A stretch of 9,196 nt of DNA from Actinomycetota bacterium (GTDB lineage: Bacteria > Actinomycetota > Acidimicrobiia > Acidimicrobiales > Ilumatobacteraceae). Under the pieces are notes generated by a model that was not told where the DNA came from, did not search any database, and saw only the letters and a list, made by a program, of their open reading frames with translations. Made by a program: the position numbers and the translations under genes. The DNA is taken from positions 1 through 9,196 of the forward strand of contig SYEA01000001.1 of NCBI GenBank assembly GCA_005800965.1. Direction: 5' to 3'. Shown here piece after piece: positions 1-7,450 of this stretch; the first letter of the stretch is position 1; each line of letters begins with the position of its first letter.

Positions 1-68
1 ACCCCGCGCAGCCCTTGAGCTGCTTGGTGATAATGGGTGCGAGAATCGGCTGTAATTTCTTTTGTCAT
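1..68 (-). CDS. Possible partial CDS, start of an unrecognised protein (runs off left edge)
   Basis: An ATG 18 nt after the ftsY stop opens a frame that stays open to the window edge. It encodes about 22 residues beginning MTKEITADSRTHYHQ. I do not recognise the family. Against it: no Shine-Dalgarno-like sequence precedes the ATG, only about 40% of its codons end in G or C (lower than the neighbours appear), and the ATG directly abuts a promoter-like -10 box. A transcript from that promoter would start downstream of this ATG. For it: same strand as ftsY and close spacing. In mycobacteria and streptomycetes the genes after ftsY include amtB and glnB, but these few residues cannot be matched to either. 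It may be a leader region rather than a gene. Confidence 0.3.
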   Translation of the reverse strand, partial: MTKEITADSRTHYHQAAQGLRG

Positions 69-97
69 AAAATACCAAAACTACCGTTATTCGTCAA
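69..97 (-). promoter_or_regulatory. Sigma-70-like promoter at the end of ftsY
   Basis: Reading the minus strand, TTGACG (positions 97 to 92, five of six matches to the -35 consensus) is followed by exactly 17 nt and then TATTTT (74 to 69, four of six matches to the -10 consensus). A TG sits one base upstream of the -10 box, as in extended -10 promoters. The -35 box overlaps the last sense codons of ftsY. The region around the -10 is clearly AT-rich compared with the rest of the window. Transcription would begin at about position 60 to 64 and read leftward out of the window, so the genes past ftsY may form their own transcription unit. This is a pattern match only. Confidence 0.5.
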
Positions 98-1157
98 ACA
101 GTGCGGCGACGAATTCGTGCGGGTCAAAGGGTGCCAGGTCGGCAACCGTTTCACCGAGCCCCACCAACTTGATGGGGATACCGAGTTCGGTTTCGATGGC
201 AAACACGATGCCGCCCTTGGCCGAGCCATCAAGTTTGGTGAGCACCACACCAGTGACCTGCGTGGCGTCGGCAAATTGACGCGCCTGCACCAAACCGTTT
301 TGGCCCGTCGTTGCATCGATCACCAGCAACACCTCGGTGACCACGCCCGCGGCTTTTTCAGCCACACGGCGCACCTTGCGCAACTCGTCCATCAAGTTGG
401 TGTTGGTTTGCAAGCGACCCGCAGTGTCGGCAAGCACTAGTTGGATGCCGCGCGCCGCTGCACTCTGCACGCCATCAAACACCACCGACGACGGGTCGGC
501 ACCCTCTGCCCCGCGCACGATGGCAGCCCCCGTGCGAGTGGCCCAGGTTTCGAGTTGTTCGCCGGCTGCGGCACGAAACGTGTCGCCGGCCGCCATGAGC
601 ACGGTGCGCCCGAGGGCAATCTGTTGGGCTGCGATCTTGGCCACGCTGGTGGTTTTGCCGGCGCCATTGACGCCGACCATGAGCCAAATGTTTGGCGTGC
701 CGAGCGACGCATCGAAATTGAGCCCGCGTTGCGCACTAGCCAGGCGGCTCGTCATGTCGTGGCGCAGCGCATCGATGAGCGCGGCCGGGTCGGCAATGTC
801 GCGGCGCTTCACGCGCTCGCGCAACGGGTCGAGCAGCGCAGCGGTGACCTTGACGCCAAGGTCGGCGCGCAACATGGCTTCTTCGAGATCATCCCAAGTG
901 GATTGGTCGATGGTGCTGCGGCGCAACACACCTGTGGTGGCGGTGGCGAACACACCGCGAGCACGCGATAGCCGATCGCGAAAACTTGGTGGCGCAGCAA
1001 CCGTGGCTGGCTCAGATGCAACTGGCTCGGCTGCGACTGGCGCAACAGGTGTGGGCACTGCGATTGGTGCTGCACCGCGTGAGCGCCGGGCGACGACAAC
1101 GCCACCCACCAGCAACACTGCCGCCGCAAGAGCGACGTAGACCCAGGTGTCGTTCAC
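87..1157 (-). CDS. ftsY: FtsY, signal recognition particle receptor GTPase
   Basis: FtsY binds the Ffh-4.5S RNA particle with its nascent-chain ribosome at the membrane; the paired GTPases then hand the ribosome to SecYEG. The 356-residue product has an N-terminal hydrophobic helix (about 6 to 24) followed by basic residues. An Ala/Pro/Val-rich linker runs to about 57, the helical N domain covers about 60 to 150, and the NG GTPase domain follows. Visible motifs are the P-loop GVNGAGKTT (162-170), DTFRAAA (192-198), DTAGR (244-248), TKLDG (307-311) and GLGE (333-336). All key motifs are intact. The membrane helix replaces the acidic A domain of E. coli FtsY and is usual in actinobacteria. The start is a GTG overlapping the smc stop by 4 nt (GTGA), which implies translational coupling; no strong Shine-Dalgarno sequence is seen. 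It is the last gene of the cluster. Confidence 0.97.
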   Translation of the reverse strand: MNDTWVYVALAAAVLLVGGVVVARRSRGAAPIAVPTPVAPVAAEPVASEPATVAAPPSFRDRLSRARGVFATATTGVLRRSTIDQSTWDDLEEAMLRADLGVKVTAALLDPLRERVKRRDIADPAALIDALRHDMTSRLASAQRGLNFDASLGTPNIWLMVGVNGAGKTTSVAKIAAQQIALGRTVLMAAGDTFRAAAGEQLETWATRTGAAIVRGAEGADPSSVVFDGVQSAAARGIQLVLADTAGRLQTNTNLMDELRKVRRVAEKAAGVVTEVLLVIDATTGQNGLVQARQFADATQVTGVVLTKLDGSAKGGIVFAIETELGIPIKLVGLGETVADLAPFDPHEFVAALFDE

Positions 1158-4105
1158 GCCGACTTGGCGGCCACTCGCTCGACCACCACGCGCGAAGACC
1201 CACCGGGTTGCATGGTGACGCCGAGCAAACTGTCGCCGGCTTCCATCGTGCGCTTCTGGTGGCTCACGATCAGCAACTGGGCTTCAAGCCGAAACTCACT
1301 GATGAGCCCCAAGAAACGGTGCAGGTTCACGTCGTCGAGGGCGGCTTCGACTTCGTCCATGACATAGAACGGCGACGGACGACTGCGGAAGACGGCGAAC
1401 AAAAACGCCAAGGCAGTCAGTGCACGCTCGCCACCCGACAACAGCGACAACTTCTTTACGTTCTTGCCACCAGGCTTGGCTTCGACCTCGATGCCTGTGT
1501 TGAGCAGGTCGTCGGGCATGGTGAGCACGAGTCGGCCGTTGCCACCCGGAAACAACGTGGCGAACAACTTGGCAAAATTGTCGCGCACATCGGCATAGGC
1601 AGCGGCGAAGGTTTGTTGAATCTCTAAGTCAACTTGTTTGATCACCTTCATGAGTTCGCGACGCGAATTCTTCACGTCTTCGAGTTGCTCTTCGATGAAC
1701 ACGTTGCGCTGCTGGAGTGCTTCGAACTCCTCGAGCGCCAACGGGTTGATGGGGCCCATGATGCGCAGTTCGCGCTCCAACTCGCGCACCTTCAAAATTG
1801 GGGTCATGCCGTCGGGCAGTTCGGGGGCGGCGGTATCGATGGCCACTTGCGGCTCGACTTCGAGTTCGCGACGCAGCGTGTCGATGGCGGCTTCAACTCG
1901 CACACGCACCTCGCTTTGTTCGATTTCAACACGACGGTTGAGTTCGCGGCGTTCTTCGAGCGACTTTTCGTTGACCGAGCGTTCCTTGCGCGAAGCATCG
2001 AGACGCGCACTGATCTGGCGCATCTCGGTGCTCTGGCGGGCGCGCAACTCGTGCAGTTCACGCTGGCGACCGTTGAGTGCATTGACGATTCTCTCGACTT
2101 GCTTCATCGCATCGGCAAGTTGTTGGATTTCTTGCTCGATGCGCTGCGTGCGGCGCACGGCGTCGCGGCGTGCCGCAGAGTCACCCCCCAGACGACCCTC
2201 GATGTCGGCCAAACGGGTACTCAGCAGGTTTTCTCGCTGCTCCAAGCCAGCGACTTCGATGTCGTGGTCCTGCACCAAGGCACGCTCGGCCTCGGCAGTC
2301 GTTGCCGCCCGCGCTTCGGTGCCCCGCGCATCGGCCAAGCCCGTGCGCGCAGCATTCAGGGCTAATTCGGCATCAACCAAACGGGCGGCGGAGTCTTTGG
2401 CCGACTGCGCCGCGCTGGCCAATGCCACGTTGCTCACCAAACCAAGGCCGACCCGCAACGAAGTTGCAGCCAACCGGTCGCCTTCGCGGGTGATGACGAC
2501 GGCATTGGGGTCGCGTAGTGCCGCATCGACGGCACTGTCGAACGAAGTAGCGAGGCTGACCCGCGACAACAACACATCGAGCAGGTGATTCACGCCTGCT
2601 TCGTGGGCACCTGCGCGAGCGCGCACGTGCGCGCGCAGTTCGCGCGACGGGTTGACGGTGGCGTTCTGCAACGAATCAAGTGCGAGCACGGCACCCGGGT
2701 TCTTCGTTGCGCGCAGATGGATCAAGGCCGCACGCGCGTTTGGGGTGTCGTCAATGACGACCGCTGCAATCGACTCGCCGAGTGCGGCCTGCACGGCCGA
2801 ACGCCAGTCGTCGTCGATGTCGATGAGGTCAAGCAACGTGCCGACACTGCCTTTGGCTTCGTGCAACGTCTTGGTGCTGAGCACTTGTGCGTCGATGGAT
2901 GCCTGCAACGCTTCGACGCGTGCCGCTGATGCTGCAGCGGCACTCGACGCTGCGGCATGCGAAACGATCGCCTCGTCGAGGGCACGCTGTGCGTCAGCAG
3001 TGGCTGTCTGCGACTTGGCAAGTTCGGCCGCGGCGGCACCCGCCAACGACGTCGCCGCCATCTCGCGCAGTTGCTGCGCCACTTCTTCGAGTTGTTGGCG
3101 CACCGACATGGCCTCGCCCTCGAGTTGGGCGGCAACACCCGAGTCCATCACTTGGCCGCGTTCACGCTCCATTGAACGTCGACGCTCGGCCAGCACCTGC
3201 ACCAAGCCACGGGCACGACCGCGGAGGTTCTCCACGCGCACGAGTTCGTCGTTGATGGTGCTGTCGCCACGCGCCGAAAGATCTGCTTCGTCAGACATCA
3301 CCGCCGTGTCGAGCGCCGAGAGCCTGGCGCGAACTTCGTTTTCGGTCTTGTCTCCGGCAGCTTTTTGGTCGGCAAGGGCCTGCAAGCGAGCCTGCAAACC
3401 ACCGATCTCGCGACCCGCCACATGCAGGCGCAACGTGCGCAATTCGGCGACCAATGCACCGTGACGCCGTGCCGCATCAGCCTGGCGCTCGAGTGGTTTG
3501 AGTTGACGACGCACTTCACGCAGCAAATCTTGGGCACGCATCAAGTTGGCTTCGGTGCTCTCCAAGCGACGCTCGGCTTTTTCTTTGCGCTTGCGATGCT
3601 TCAACACACCCGAGGCTTCTTCGATGATCGATCGACGATCTTCGGGGCGGGCATTCAACACCGCATCGATTTGGCCCTGGCTCACAATCACGTGTTGCTG
3701 GCGCCCGACACCGGCATCTGACAACAACTCCTGCACATCCAACAATCGGCAGGTCACGCCGTTGATGGCGTATTCGCTTTCACCGGTGCGAAACAGGGTG
3801 CGGGTGACGGTGACTTCAGAAAATTCGAGCGGCAACAAGCCCGCCGAATTGTCGATGGTGAGTGACACCTCGGCCCGGCCCAACGCTGGACGGCGCGAAG
3901 TGCCGGCGAAGATGACGTCGTCCATCTTTTGGCTGCGCACCGACGAGGGGGCTTGGGCGCCAAGCACCCAGGCGATGGCGTCGACCACGTTGCTTTTGCC
4001 CGACCCGTTGGGGCCCACCACCACGGTGACCCCGGGTTCGAGTTCGAGGGTCGTGGAGTCGGCAAACGACTTGAACCCCTTCATCGTCAACGACTTGAGA
4101 AACAT
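1154..4105 (-). CDS. smc: SMC, chromosome segregation/condensin ATPase
   Basis: SMC dimers with ScpA and ScpB compact and segregate the chromosome. The product is 983 residues from the ATG at 4105, giving the family-typical start MFLKSL. Numbering from that Met, the Walker A GPNGSGKS is at 31-38, the Q-loop SQGQ near 142-145, the hinge at about 419-558, the signature LSGGER at 889-894, the Walker B FYVMDE at 913-918 and the H-loop His at 949. Coiled-coil arms lie on both sides of the hinge and include an Ala-rich stretch at about 350-400. Bacterial SMCs are usually about 1150 to 1200 residues; head and hinge are complete here, so the arms are about 100 residues shorter each. A TTG two codons upstream (4111) is an alternative start. 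A GGAG directly abuts the ATG with no spacer. A 42-nt gap separates it from mutM, and it overlaps ftsY by 4 nt. No scpA or scpB is in the window. Confidence 0.97.
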   Translation of the reverse strand: MFLKSLTMKGFKSFADSTTLELEPGVTVVVGPNGSGKSNVVDAIAWVLGAQAPSSVRSQKMDDVIFAGTSRRPALGRAEVSLTIDNSAGLLPLEFSEVTVTRTLFRTGESEYAINGVTCRLLDVQELLSDAGVGRQQHVIVSQGQIDAVLNARPEDRRSIIEEASGVLKHRKRKEKAERRLESTEANLMRAQDLLREVRRQLKPLERQADAARRHGALVAELRTLRLHVAGREIGGLQARLQALADQKAAGDKTENEVRARLSALDTAVMSDEADLSARGDSTINDELVRVENLRGRARGLVQVLAERRRSMERERGQVMDSGVAAQLEGEAMSVRQQLEEVAQQLREMAATSLAGAAAAELAKSQTATADAQRALDEAIVSHAAASSAAAASAARVEALQASIDAQVLSTKTLHEAKGSVGTLLDLIDIDDDWRSAVQAALGESIAAVVIDDTPNARAALIHLRATKNPGAVLALDSLQNATVNPSRELRAHVRARAGAHEAGVNHLLDVLLSRVSLATSFDSAVDAALRDPNAVVITREGDRLAATSLRVGLGLVSNVALASAAQSAKDSAARLVDAELALNAARTGLADARGTEARAATTAEAERALVQDHDIEVAGLEQRENLLSTRLADIEGRLGGDSAARRDAVRRTQRIEQEIQQLADAMKQVERIVNALNGRQRELHELRARQSTEMRQISARLDASRKERSVNEKSLEERRELNRRVEIEQSEVRVRVEAAIDTLRRELEVEPQVAIDTAAPELPDGMTPILKVRELERELRIMGPINPLALEEFEALQQRNVFIEEQLEDVKNSRRELMKVIKQVDLEIQQTFAAAYADVRDNFAKLFATLFPGGNGRLVLTMPDDLLNTGIEVEAKPGGKNVKKLSLLSGGERALTALAFLFAVFRSRPSPFYVMDEVEAALDDVNLHRFLGLISEFRLEAQLLIVSHQKRTMEAGDSLLGVTMQPGGSSRVVVERVAAKSA

Positions 4106-4147
4106 CTCCAAAAAACAGTAGTGCTTACGCCAACTTGCAGCAGGTTT

Positions 4148-4999
4148 TCAGCGCTGGCAACGGGGGCAAAAACAGGTGGTGCGCCCGGCCACGACGCGGC
4201 GCACGATGCGTGCCTCTCGACAGGTAATGCAGCGTTGGCCAGCCCGGTTGTACACCCGATGTTGGGTCTGAAACCACCCTGGGTCGCCGTCGATTCCGAC
4301 ATACTGCGTGTCGTCGAGCGTGCTGCCACCTTTTTCCACCGCGTCGCGCAACACGTGATGAATTGCCGCGACCAGTCGCTTGCGGGTGGGTGCATCAAGA
4401 CGCGACGGCAGACGGTTGTGGCGCAGACGGGCTCGATGCAAAATTTCGTCGGCGTAAATGTTGCCGATGCCGGCAATGCGATGTTGGTCGAGCAGCAGGG
4501 CTTTTAAGTTGCCGCGTCGCCCGCGCAGAATCTGGGCCAGTTGCGCTTCAGTGAGGCCATCGACAATCGGGTCGGGGCCCAGTCGCGCCAATTCGGGTGC
4601 CACGGCAGATTCGTCGGCACGATCAAACACCACGACTTCGCCAAATGTGCGCGGGTCAACAAACCACATTTCGTGACGCTCACCGTGGGCATCGGGCGAC
4701 AGGTGCATCACCACATGGGTGTGCAACGGGCGTGCGGTGCCGGCTGCAACCACGAGCACTCGCCCACTCATGCGCAGGTGCATCATGAGCACCCCACCCG
4801 AATCGAGGTCGCACAACAAATACTTGCCGTGCCGGCGTGCGGCCACGATCCGCACACCCGTGAGCCCATCGATGATTGCTTCGCGACCTTGGCGACGCAC
4901 GGTGCGCTCGCGAAACACCTCGACACGCTCCACAATCCGCCCCACGGCGCGACGCTCGATGCCGCGACGTACTGTTTCGACTTCGGGTAACTCGGGCAT
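4148..4999 (-). CDS. mutM: MutM/Fpg, formamidopyrimidine-DNA glycosylase
   Basis: This bifunctional glycosylase and AP lyase removes 8-oxoguanine and formamidopyrimidines from DNA, the first step of base excision repair. It is 283 residues, close to the usual 270 to 290. The N-terminus MPELPEVETV carries the catalytic Pro2 and Glu3. Also visible are the conserved Lys59 in RRHGKY, Arg117 in DPRTFG, the helix-two-turns-helix with Asn180 in GIGNIYADE, and a C-terminal zinc finger with Cys257, Cys260, Cys278 and Cys281, plus the hairpin Arg273. The finger has 17 residues between the cysteine pairs where E. coli Fpg has 16, and an extra Cys276 lies beside the third ligand. The MPELPE start separates it from Nei enzymes and fixes the start codon. 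Its ATG overlaps the rnc stop by one base (TAATG) with no Shine-Dalgarno sequence, which suggests reinitiation after rnc. Confidence 0.97.
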   Translation of the reverse strand: MPELPEVETVRRGIERRAVGRIVERVEVFRERTVRRQGREAIIDGLTGVRIVAARRHGKYLLCDLDSGGVLMMHLRMSGRVLVVAAGTARPLHTHVVMHLSPDAHGERHEMWFVDPRTFGEVVVFDRADESAVAPELARLGPDPIVDGLTEAQLAQILRGRRGNLKALLLDQHRIAGIGNIYADEILHRARLRHNRLPSRLDAPTRKRLVAAIHHVLRDAVEKGGSTLDDTQYVGIDGDPGWFQTQHRVYNRAGQRCITCREARIVRRVVAGRTTCFCPRCQR

Positions 5000-5694
5000 T
5001 ACGACAAAGTGTCGATTGCCTCGGCGGCTGCCTGCTGCTCGGCGGCTTTTTTCGTGCGCCCCGTGCCGGCACCAACGCGACGACCATCCACCGACACCTC
5101 GGCAAAAAACACCTTGTCGTGGGCGGGGCCTTCGTCGCGCAGGTCATAGACCGGTGCACCCAAACTTTTTTCGGCAGTGAGTTCTTGCAACTGTGTTTTG
5201 GGGTCGAGGTCTTTTAGCCCGGGCTCCGCACCGGCGATTTCGGGGGCCAACAACCGCAGCGACAACTCGTGGGCCACCTGGCCGCCGGCATCCATGAACA
5301 CTGCACCAATGATTGCTTCAAACGCATTGGCCAGAATCGAGGTTTTTTCGGCACCTCCACCGTTTTGTTCACCGCGGCCCAACCGAATGAACCGACCGAT
5401 GCCCAAGCGCCGCGCGGCAACCGCCAAGGTCTGGGCGTTCACTACGCTTTTGCGCAAATCGGTGAGCAGACCTTCGTCGAATTGTGGGTGACGTCGAAAC
5501 ATTTCTTCGGCCAGCACCAAACCAACTACGGCATCGCCGAGAAACTCGAGTCGCTCGTTGGATGGCTCGTCGACGTGTTCGGCTGAGTATGACGAATGTG
5601 TGAGCGCCAGTCGCAACAACGCGATGTTGCCAAAGTCGTAGCCGATCAACGTTGCGCACTCGCGCAGCGTGGCTTCGCTGGCTAGCGAATTCAC
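4999..5694 (-). CDS. rnc: RNase III, double-strand-specific endoribonuclease
   Basis: RNase III cuts double-stranded RNA, including rRNA precursors and mRNA hairpins, as a homodimer. The 231-residue protein has the N-terminal catalytic domain (about 1-150) with the signature NERLEFLGDAV. Glu47, Glu50 and Asp54 match E. coli Glu38, Glu41 and Asp45; Glu74 matches Glu65 and Glu126 matches the catalytic Glu117. The position of E. coli Asp114 is Asn123 (ILANAFEA). A double-stranded RNA-binding domain fills about 163-230, ending in the usual GTGRTKKAAEQQAA. Length is normal. The start is a GTG that overlaps the plsX stop by 4 nt (GTGA), with a GGAG four bases upstream (5699-5702) supporting it. mutM follows with a one-base overlap, as in other actinobacteria. 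Confidence 0.97.
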   Translation of the reverse strand: MNSLASEATLRECATLIGYDFGNIALLRLALTHSSYSAEHVDEPSNERLEFLGDAVVGLVLAEEMFRRHPQFDEGLLTDLRKSVVNAQTLAVAARRLGIGRFIRLGRGEQNGGGAEKTSILANAFEAIIGAVFMDAGGQVAHELSLRLLAPEIAGAEPGLKDLDPKTQLQELTAEKSLGAPVYDLRDEGPAHDKVFFAEVSVDGRRVGAGTGRTKKAAEQQAAAEAIDTLS

Positions 5695-6665
5695 AGTGCT
5701 CCGCTTGCCGCCACGGCTACACGGATTTTTTCGACAATGTCACCCTGCACCATGTCGCGGGCAACTTTGATGCCGTTCACCATGGCGCGGGCGCTCGATG
5801 AACCGTGCGAAATGATGCATACGCCGTTGAGCCCCAGCAACATGGCACCGCCCGTGCTGTCGGGGTCGAACTGCGAATACAAATCCATAAAGGCCGGCAT
5901 GAGCGCATCGGCGTGTGCTTTGTATTGCGGTTCGCCAATTGCGGTGAACAGCGCTTTGACCACCGCCTTCATCGCGCCTTCCAGGCTTTTCAACGCCACG
6001 TTGCCGGTGAAGCCGTCGGTGACCACGACATCCACTTCAGTGGTCATGATGTCGCGACCTTCGACGTTGCCGATGAAGTTGATGCCCTTGTGCGCCGACA
6101 GCAACTCGTATGCCTGCTTGCGCAGCGTGTCGCCCTTGCCGGGTTCTTCACCGATCGACAACAAGCCCACCTTGGGCGATGCAATGCCGTAACGCTCGGC
6201 AGAAAACACCGAACCCATGACTGCAAACTGGCTGAGCCACGCGACTTCTACTTCGGCGTTGGCACCTGCGTCGAGCAGGATCGTGGGCGTTGAACCAGGC
6301 ACCGGAATCGGTGTGGCAATCGCCGGACGTTTGACACCGTCGACGCGCCCCATGCGCAACAACGCCGATGCCATCGTTGCACCGGTGTTGCCGGCAGAGA
6401 TCATGGCACTCGCCTTGCCGTCGCGCACTGCTTCGGCGCTGCGCACGAGCGTGGAGTCTTTCTTTTTCTTCACCGAACTGGCGGCGTCTTCGCTCATGCC
6501 GATGACTTCGCTGGCCACGAGCAACTCGAGATCACCACGGTCAGCGAGGTCGGCGGGGCCGACCAACAGAATCGGGATGCCTTCGGCGGCGGCTTGGCGC
6601 GCGCCAGCCACGATTTCAGCGGGGGCTTTGTCGCCACCCATGGCATCGACGGCAATCGGCTTCAT
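5691..6665 (-). CDS. plsX: PlsX, phosphate acyltransferase
   Basis: PlsX converts acyl-ACP and phosphate to acyl-phosphate, which PlsY uses to acylate glycerol-3-phosphate at the start of phospholipid synthesis. It is a peripheral membrane enzyme. The 324-residue product is of usual length and begins with the typical IAVDAMGGD. Further hallmarks are VKKKKDS (65-71), SAGNTGA (90-96), RPAIATPIP (113-121), LDAGAN (131-136), VGLLSIGEEPGKG (166-178), TDGFTGNV (216-223) and SHGSS (286-290). The 40-nt gap after rpmF (6666-6705) shows no Shine-Dalgarno sequence and only a weak 5-bp hairpin. The rpmF-plsX pairing is common across bacteria; here plsX sits between rpmF and rnc. No fab genes follow inside the window. 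Confidence 0.97.
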   Translation of the reverse strand: MKPIAVDAMGGDKAPAEIVAGARQAAAEGIPILLVGPADLADRGDLELLVASEVIGMSEDAASSVKKKKDSTLVRSAEAVRDGKASAMISAGNTGATMASALLRMGRVDGVKRPAIATPIPVPGSTPTILLDAGANAEVEVAWLSQFAVMGSVFSAERYGIASPKVGLLSIGEEPGKGDTLRKQAYELLSAHKGINFIGNVEGRDIMTTEVDVVVTDGFTGNVALKSLEGAMKAVVKALFTAIGEPQYKAHADALMPAFMDLYSQFDPDSTGGAMLLGLNGVCIISHGSSSARAMVNGIKVARDMVQGDIVEKIRVAVAASGAL

Positions 6666-6705
6666 GGTGTGAAAATCAGACTAAACGCTGCATCAGCAGC
6701 AGGAG

Positions 6706-6885
6706 TTATTTGACGGCGTAGGCGACGCGACCTTTGTACCAACCACAGTTGGAACAAACGACGTGTGGCTTCTTGACGTTGCCGCAACGTGGGCAGACGC
6801 TTTTGGCTGGGTTAGCCAGACGCATGTTGATGGATTTACTCGTGCGTCCGCGGGCTTTGGAGCGTTTTTTCTTCGGTACAGCCAT
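6706..6885 (-). CDS. rpmF: 50S ribosomal protein L32
   Basis: A 59-residue protein found by reading the minus strand between DUF177 and plsX. It starts MAVPKKKRSKARGRTSKS, the standard basic N-terminus of L32, and then has a zinc-ribbon pattern CPRCG (31-35) and CSNCG (44-48) before ending in KGRVAYAVK. L32 binds 23S rRNA in the large subunit near the peptidyl transferase side. Both CxxC pairs are intact, so this is the zinc-binding form and not the cysteine-less paralogue that some bacteria keep for zinc shortage. The ATG lies 4 nt after the DUF177 stop, with a weak GAG about seven bases upstream inside the end of that gene. The adjacent DUF177 gene is its usual partner. Confidence 0.97.
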   Translation of the reverse strand: MAVPKKKRSKARGRTSKSINMRLANPAKSVCPRCGNVKKPHVVCSNCGWYKGRVAYAVK

Positions 6886-6889
6886 TTCG

Positions 6890-7450
6890 TCACTCTACCG
6901 TGTCGTCTAGCTGACCACGCAGGGCGTCGAGTGCCGCCCAGCGCGGGTCGCGCGTTTCGACCACGCAACTGCACGTGGTGCTGGCTCGGTCGGCCCCGCA
7001 TTGTGGGCACAACCCCGGGCAGTCGGTGCGACACAGCGGCGCATCGGGCACCGCCAGCAAAACGGCCTCGCGCACGAGCAACGTGAAGTCAATTTGATCG
7101 CCCACGATGGGTTCGGTTTCGGTTTCCAGACTCGTGTGCTCGCTGGCGGCTGCAACGGGGCGCGCTGGCATACCGCGGGCGAATACTTCGTCGATTTCGC
7201 CATCGGCAACACCCTCGACTGGTCGCAGGCAACGGCGACACATCGATGCCCAGGCCACCTGTGCCCCACCGCTGGCCACGAGCCCCGATACCGAACTTTC
7301 GAGTTCGATATCGATCTCTACATCGGAGCCGATGTTGATACGCGAGTCGGCAAAGTCAAATACGTCGGCCTTGGCAACGACCGTGACCGCTTTTTTTGCA
7401 CCTGGTCGACGCAGCAGGTCGAGCACGTTGACGACGAGCGCCGACGCCAT
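6890..7450 (-). CDS. DUF177 (YceD-like) family protein, next to rpmF
   Basis: A 186-residue protein of the DUF177 family, whose genes almost always precede rpmF. E. coli YceD and plant homologues have been tied to 23S rRNA accumulation; the exact activity is not settled. The N-terminal NVLDLLRRPG (8-17) is a typical family start. Eight cysteines are visible: CRRC (71-74), then Cys140, Cys144, Cys148 and Cys151 in the LCRTDCPGLCPQCG segment, and Cys160 and Cys162 (CSC). This fits the cysteine-rich, probably metal-binding form found in Gram-positive bacteria. The tail DPRWAALDALRGQL is also family-typical. The ATG overlaps the stop of the upstream coiled-coil gene by one base (TGATG) and has no Shine-Dalgarno sequence, so translation is probably coupled. 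Confidence 0.93.
   Translation of the reverse strand: MASALVVNVLDLLRRPGAKKAVTVVAKADVFDFADSRINIGSDVEIDIELESSVSGLVASGGAQVAWASMCRRCLRPVEGVADGEIDEVFARGMPARPVAAASEHTSLETETEPIVGDQIDFTLLVREAVLLAVPDAPLCRTDCPGLCPQCGADRASTTCSCVVETRDPRWAALDALRGQLDDTVE

Noticed and set aside
8..23. GCAGC/GCTGC hairpin after ftsY as a terminator
   Set aside because: The stem is 5 bp with a 6-nt loop and is followed by GC-rich sequence, not a T-run; it is kept only as a comment on the possible leader.
337..1140. Plus-strand open frame of 267 codons opposite ftsY
   Set aside because: The opposite strand encodes an intact FtsY with all GTPase motifs. The plus product is a low-complexity Ala/Ser/Arg/Thr translation.
1634..2588. 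Long plus-strand open frames (over 240 and over 310 codons) opposite smc
   Set aside because: They lie exactly antisense to the SMC hinge and coiled coil, are rich in Ser/Arg/Ala or His/Phe/Gln as expected from reverse reading of GC-rich codons, and show no recognisable domain. The minus-strand frame has all SMC motifs.
6687..6700. Hairpin GCTGC-ATCA-GCAGC between rpmF and plsX as a terminator
   Set aside because: Only 5 bp, and no adjacent T-run on the minus strand; plsX follows closely in the same direction.
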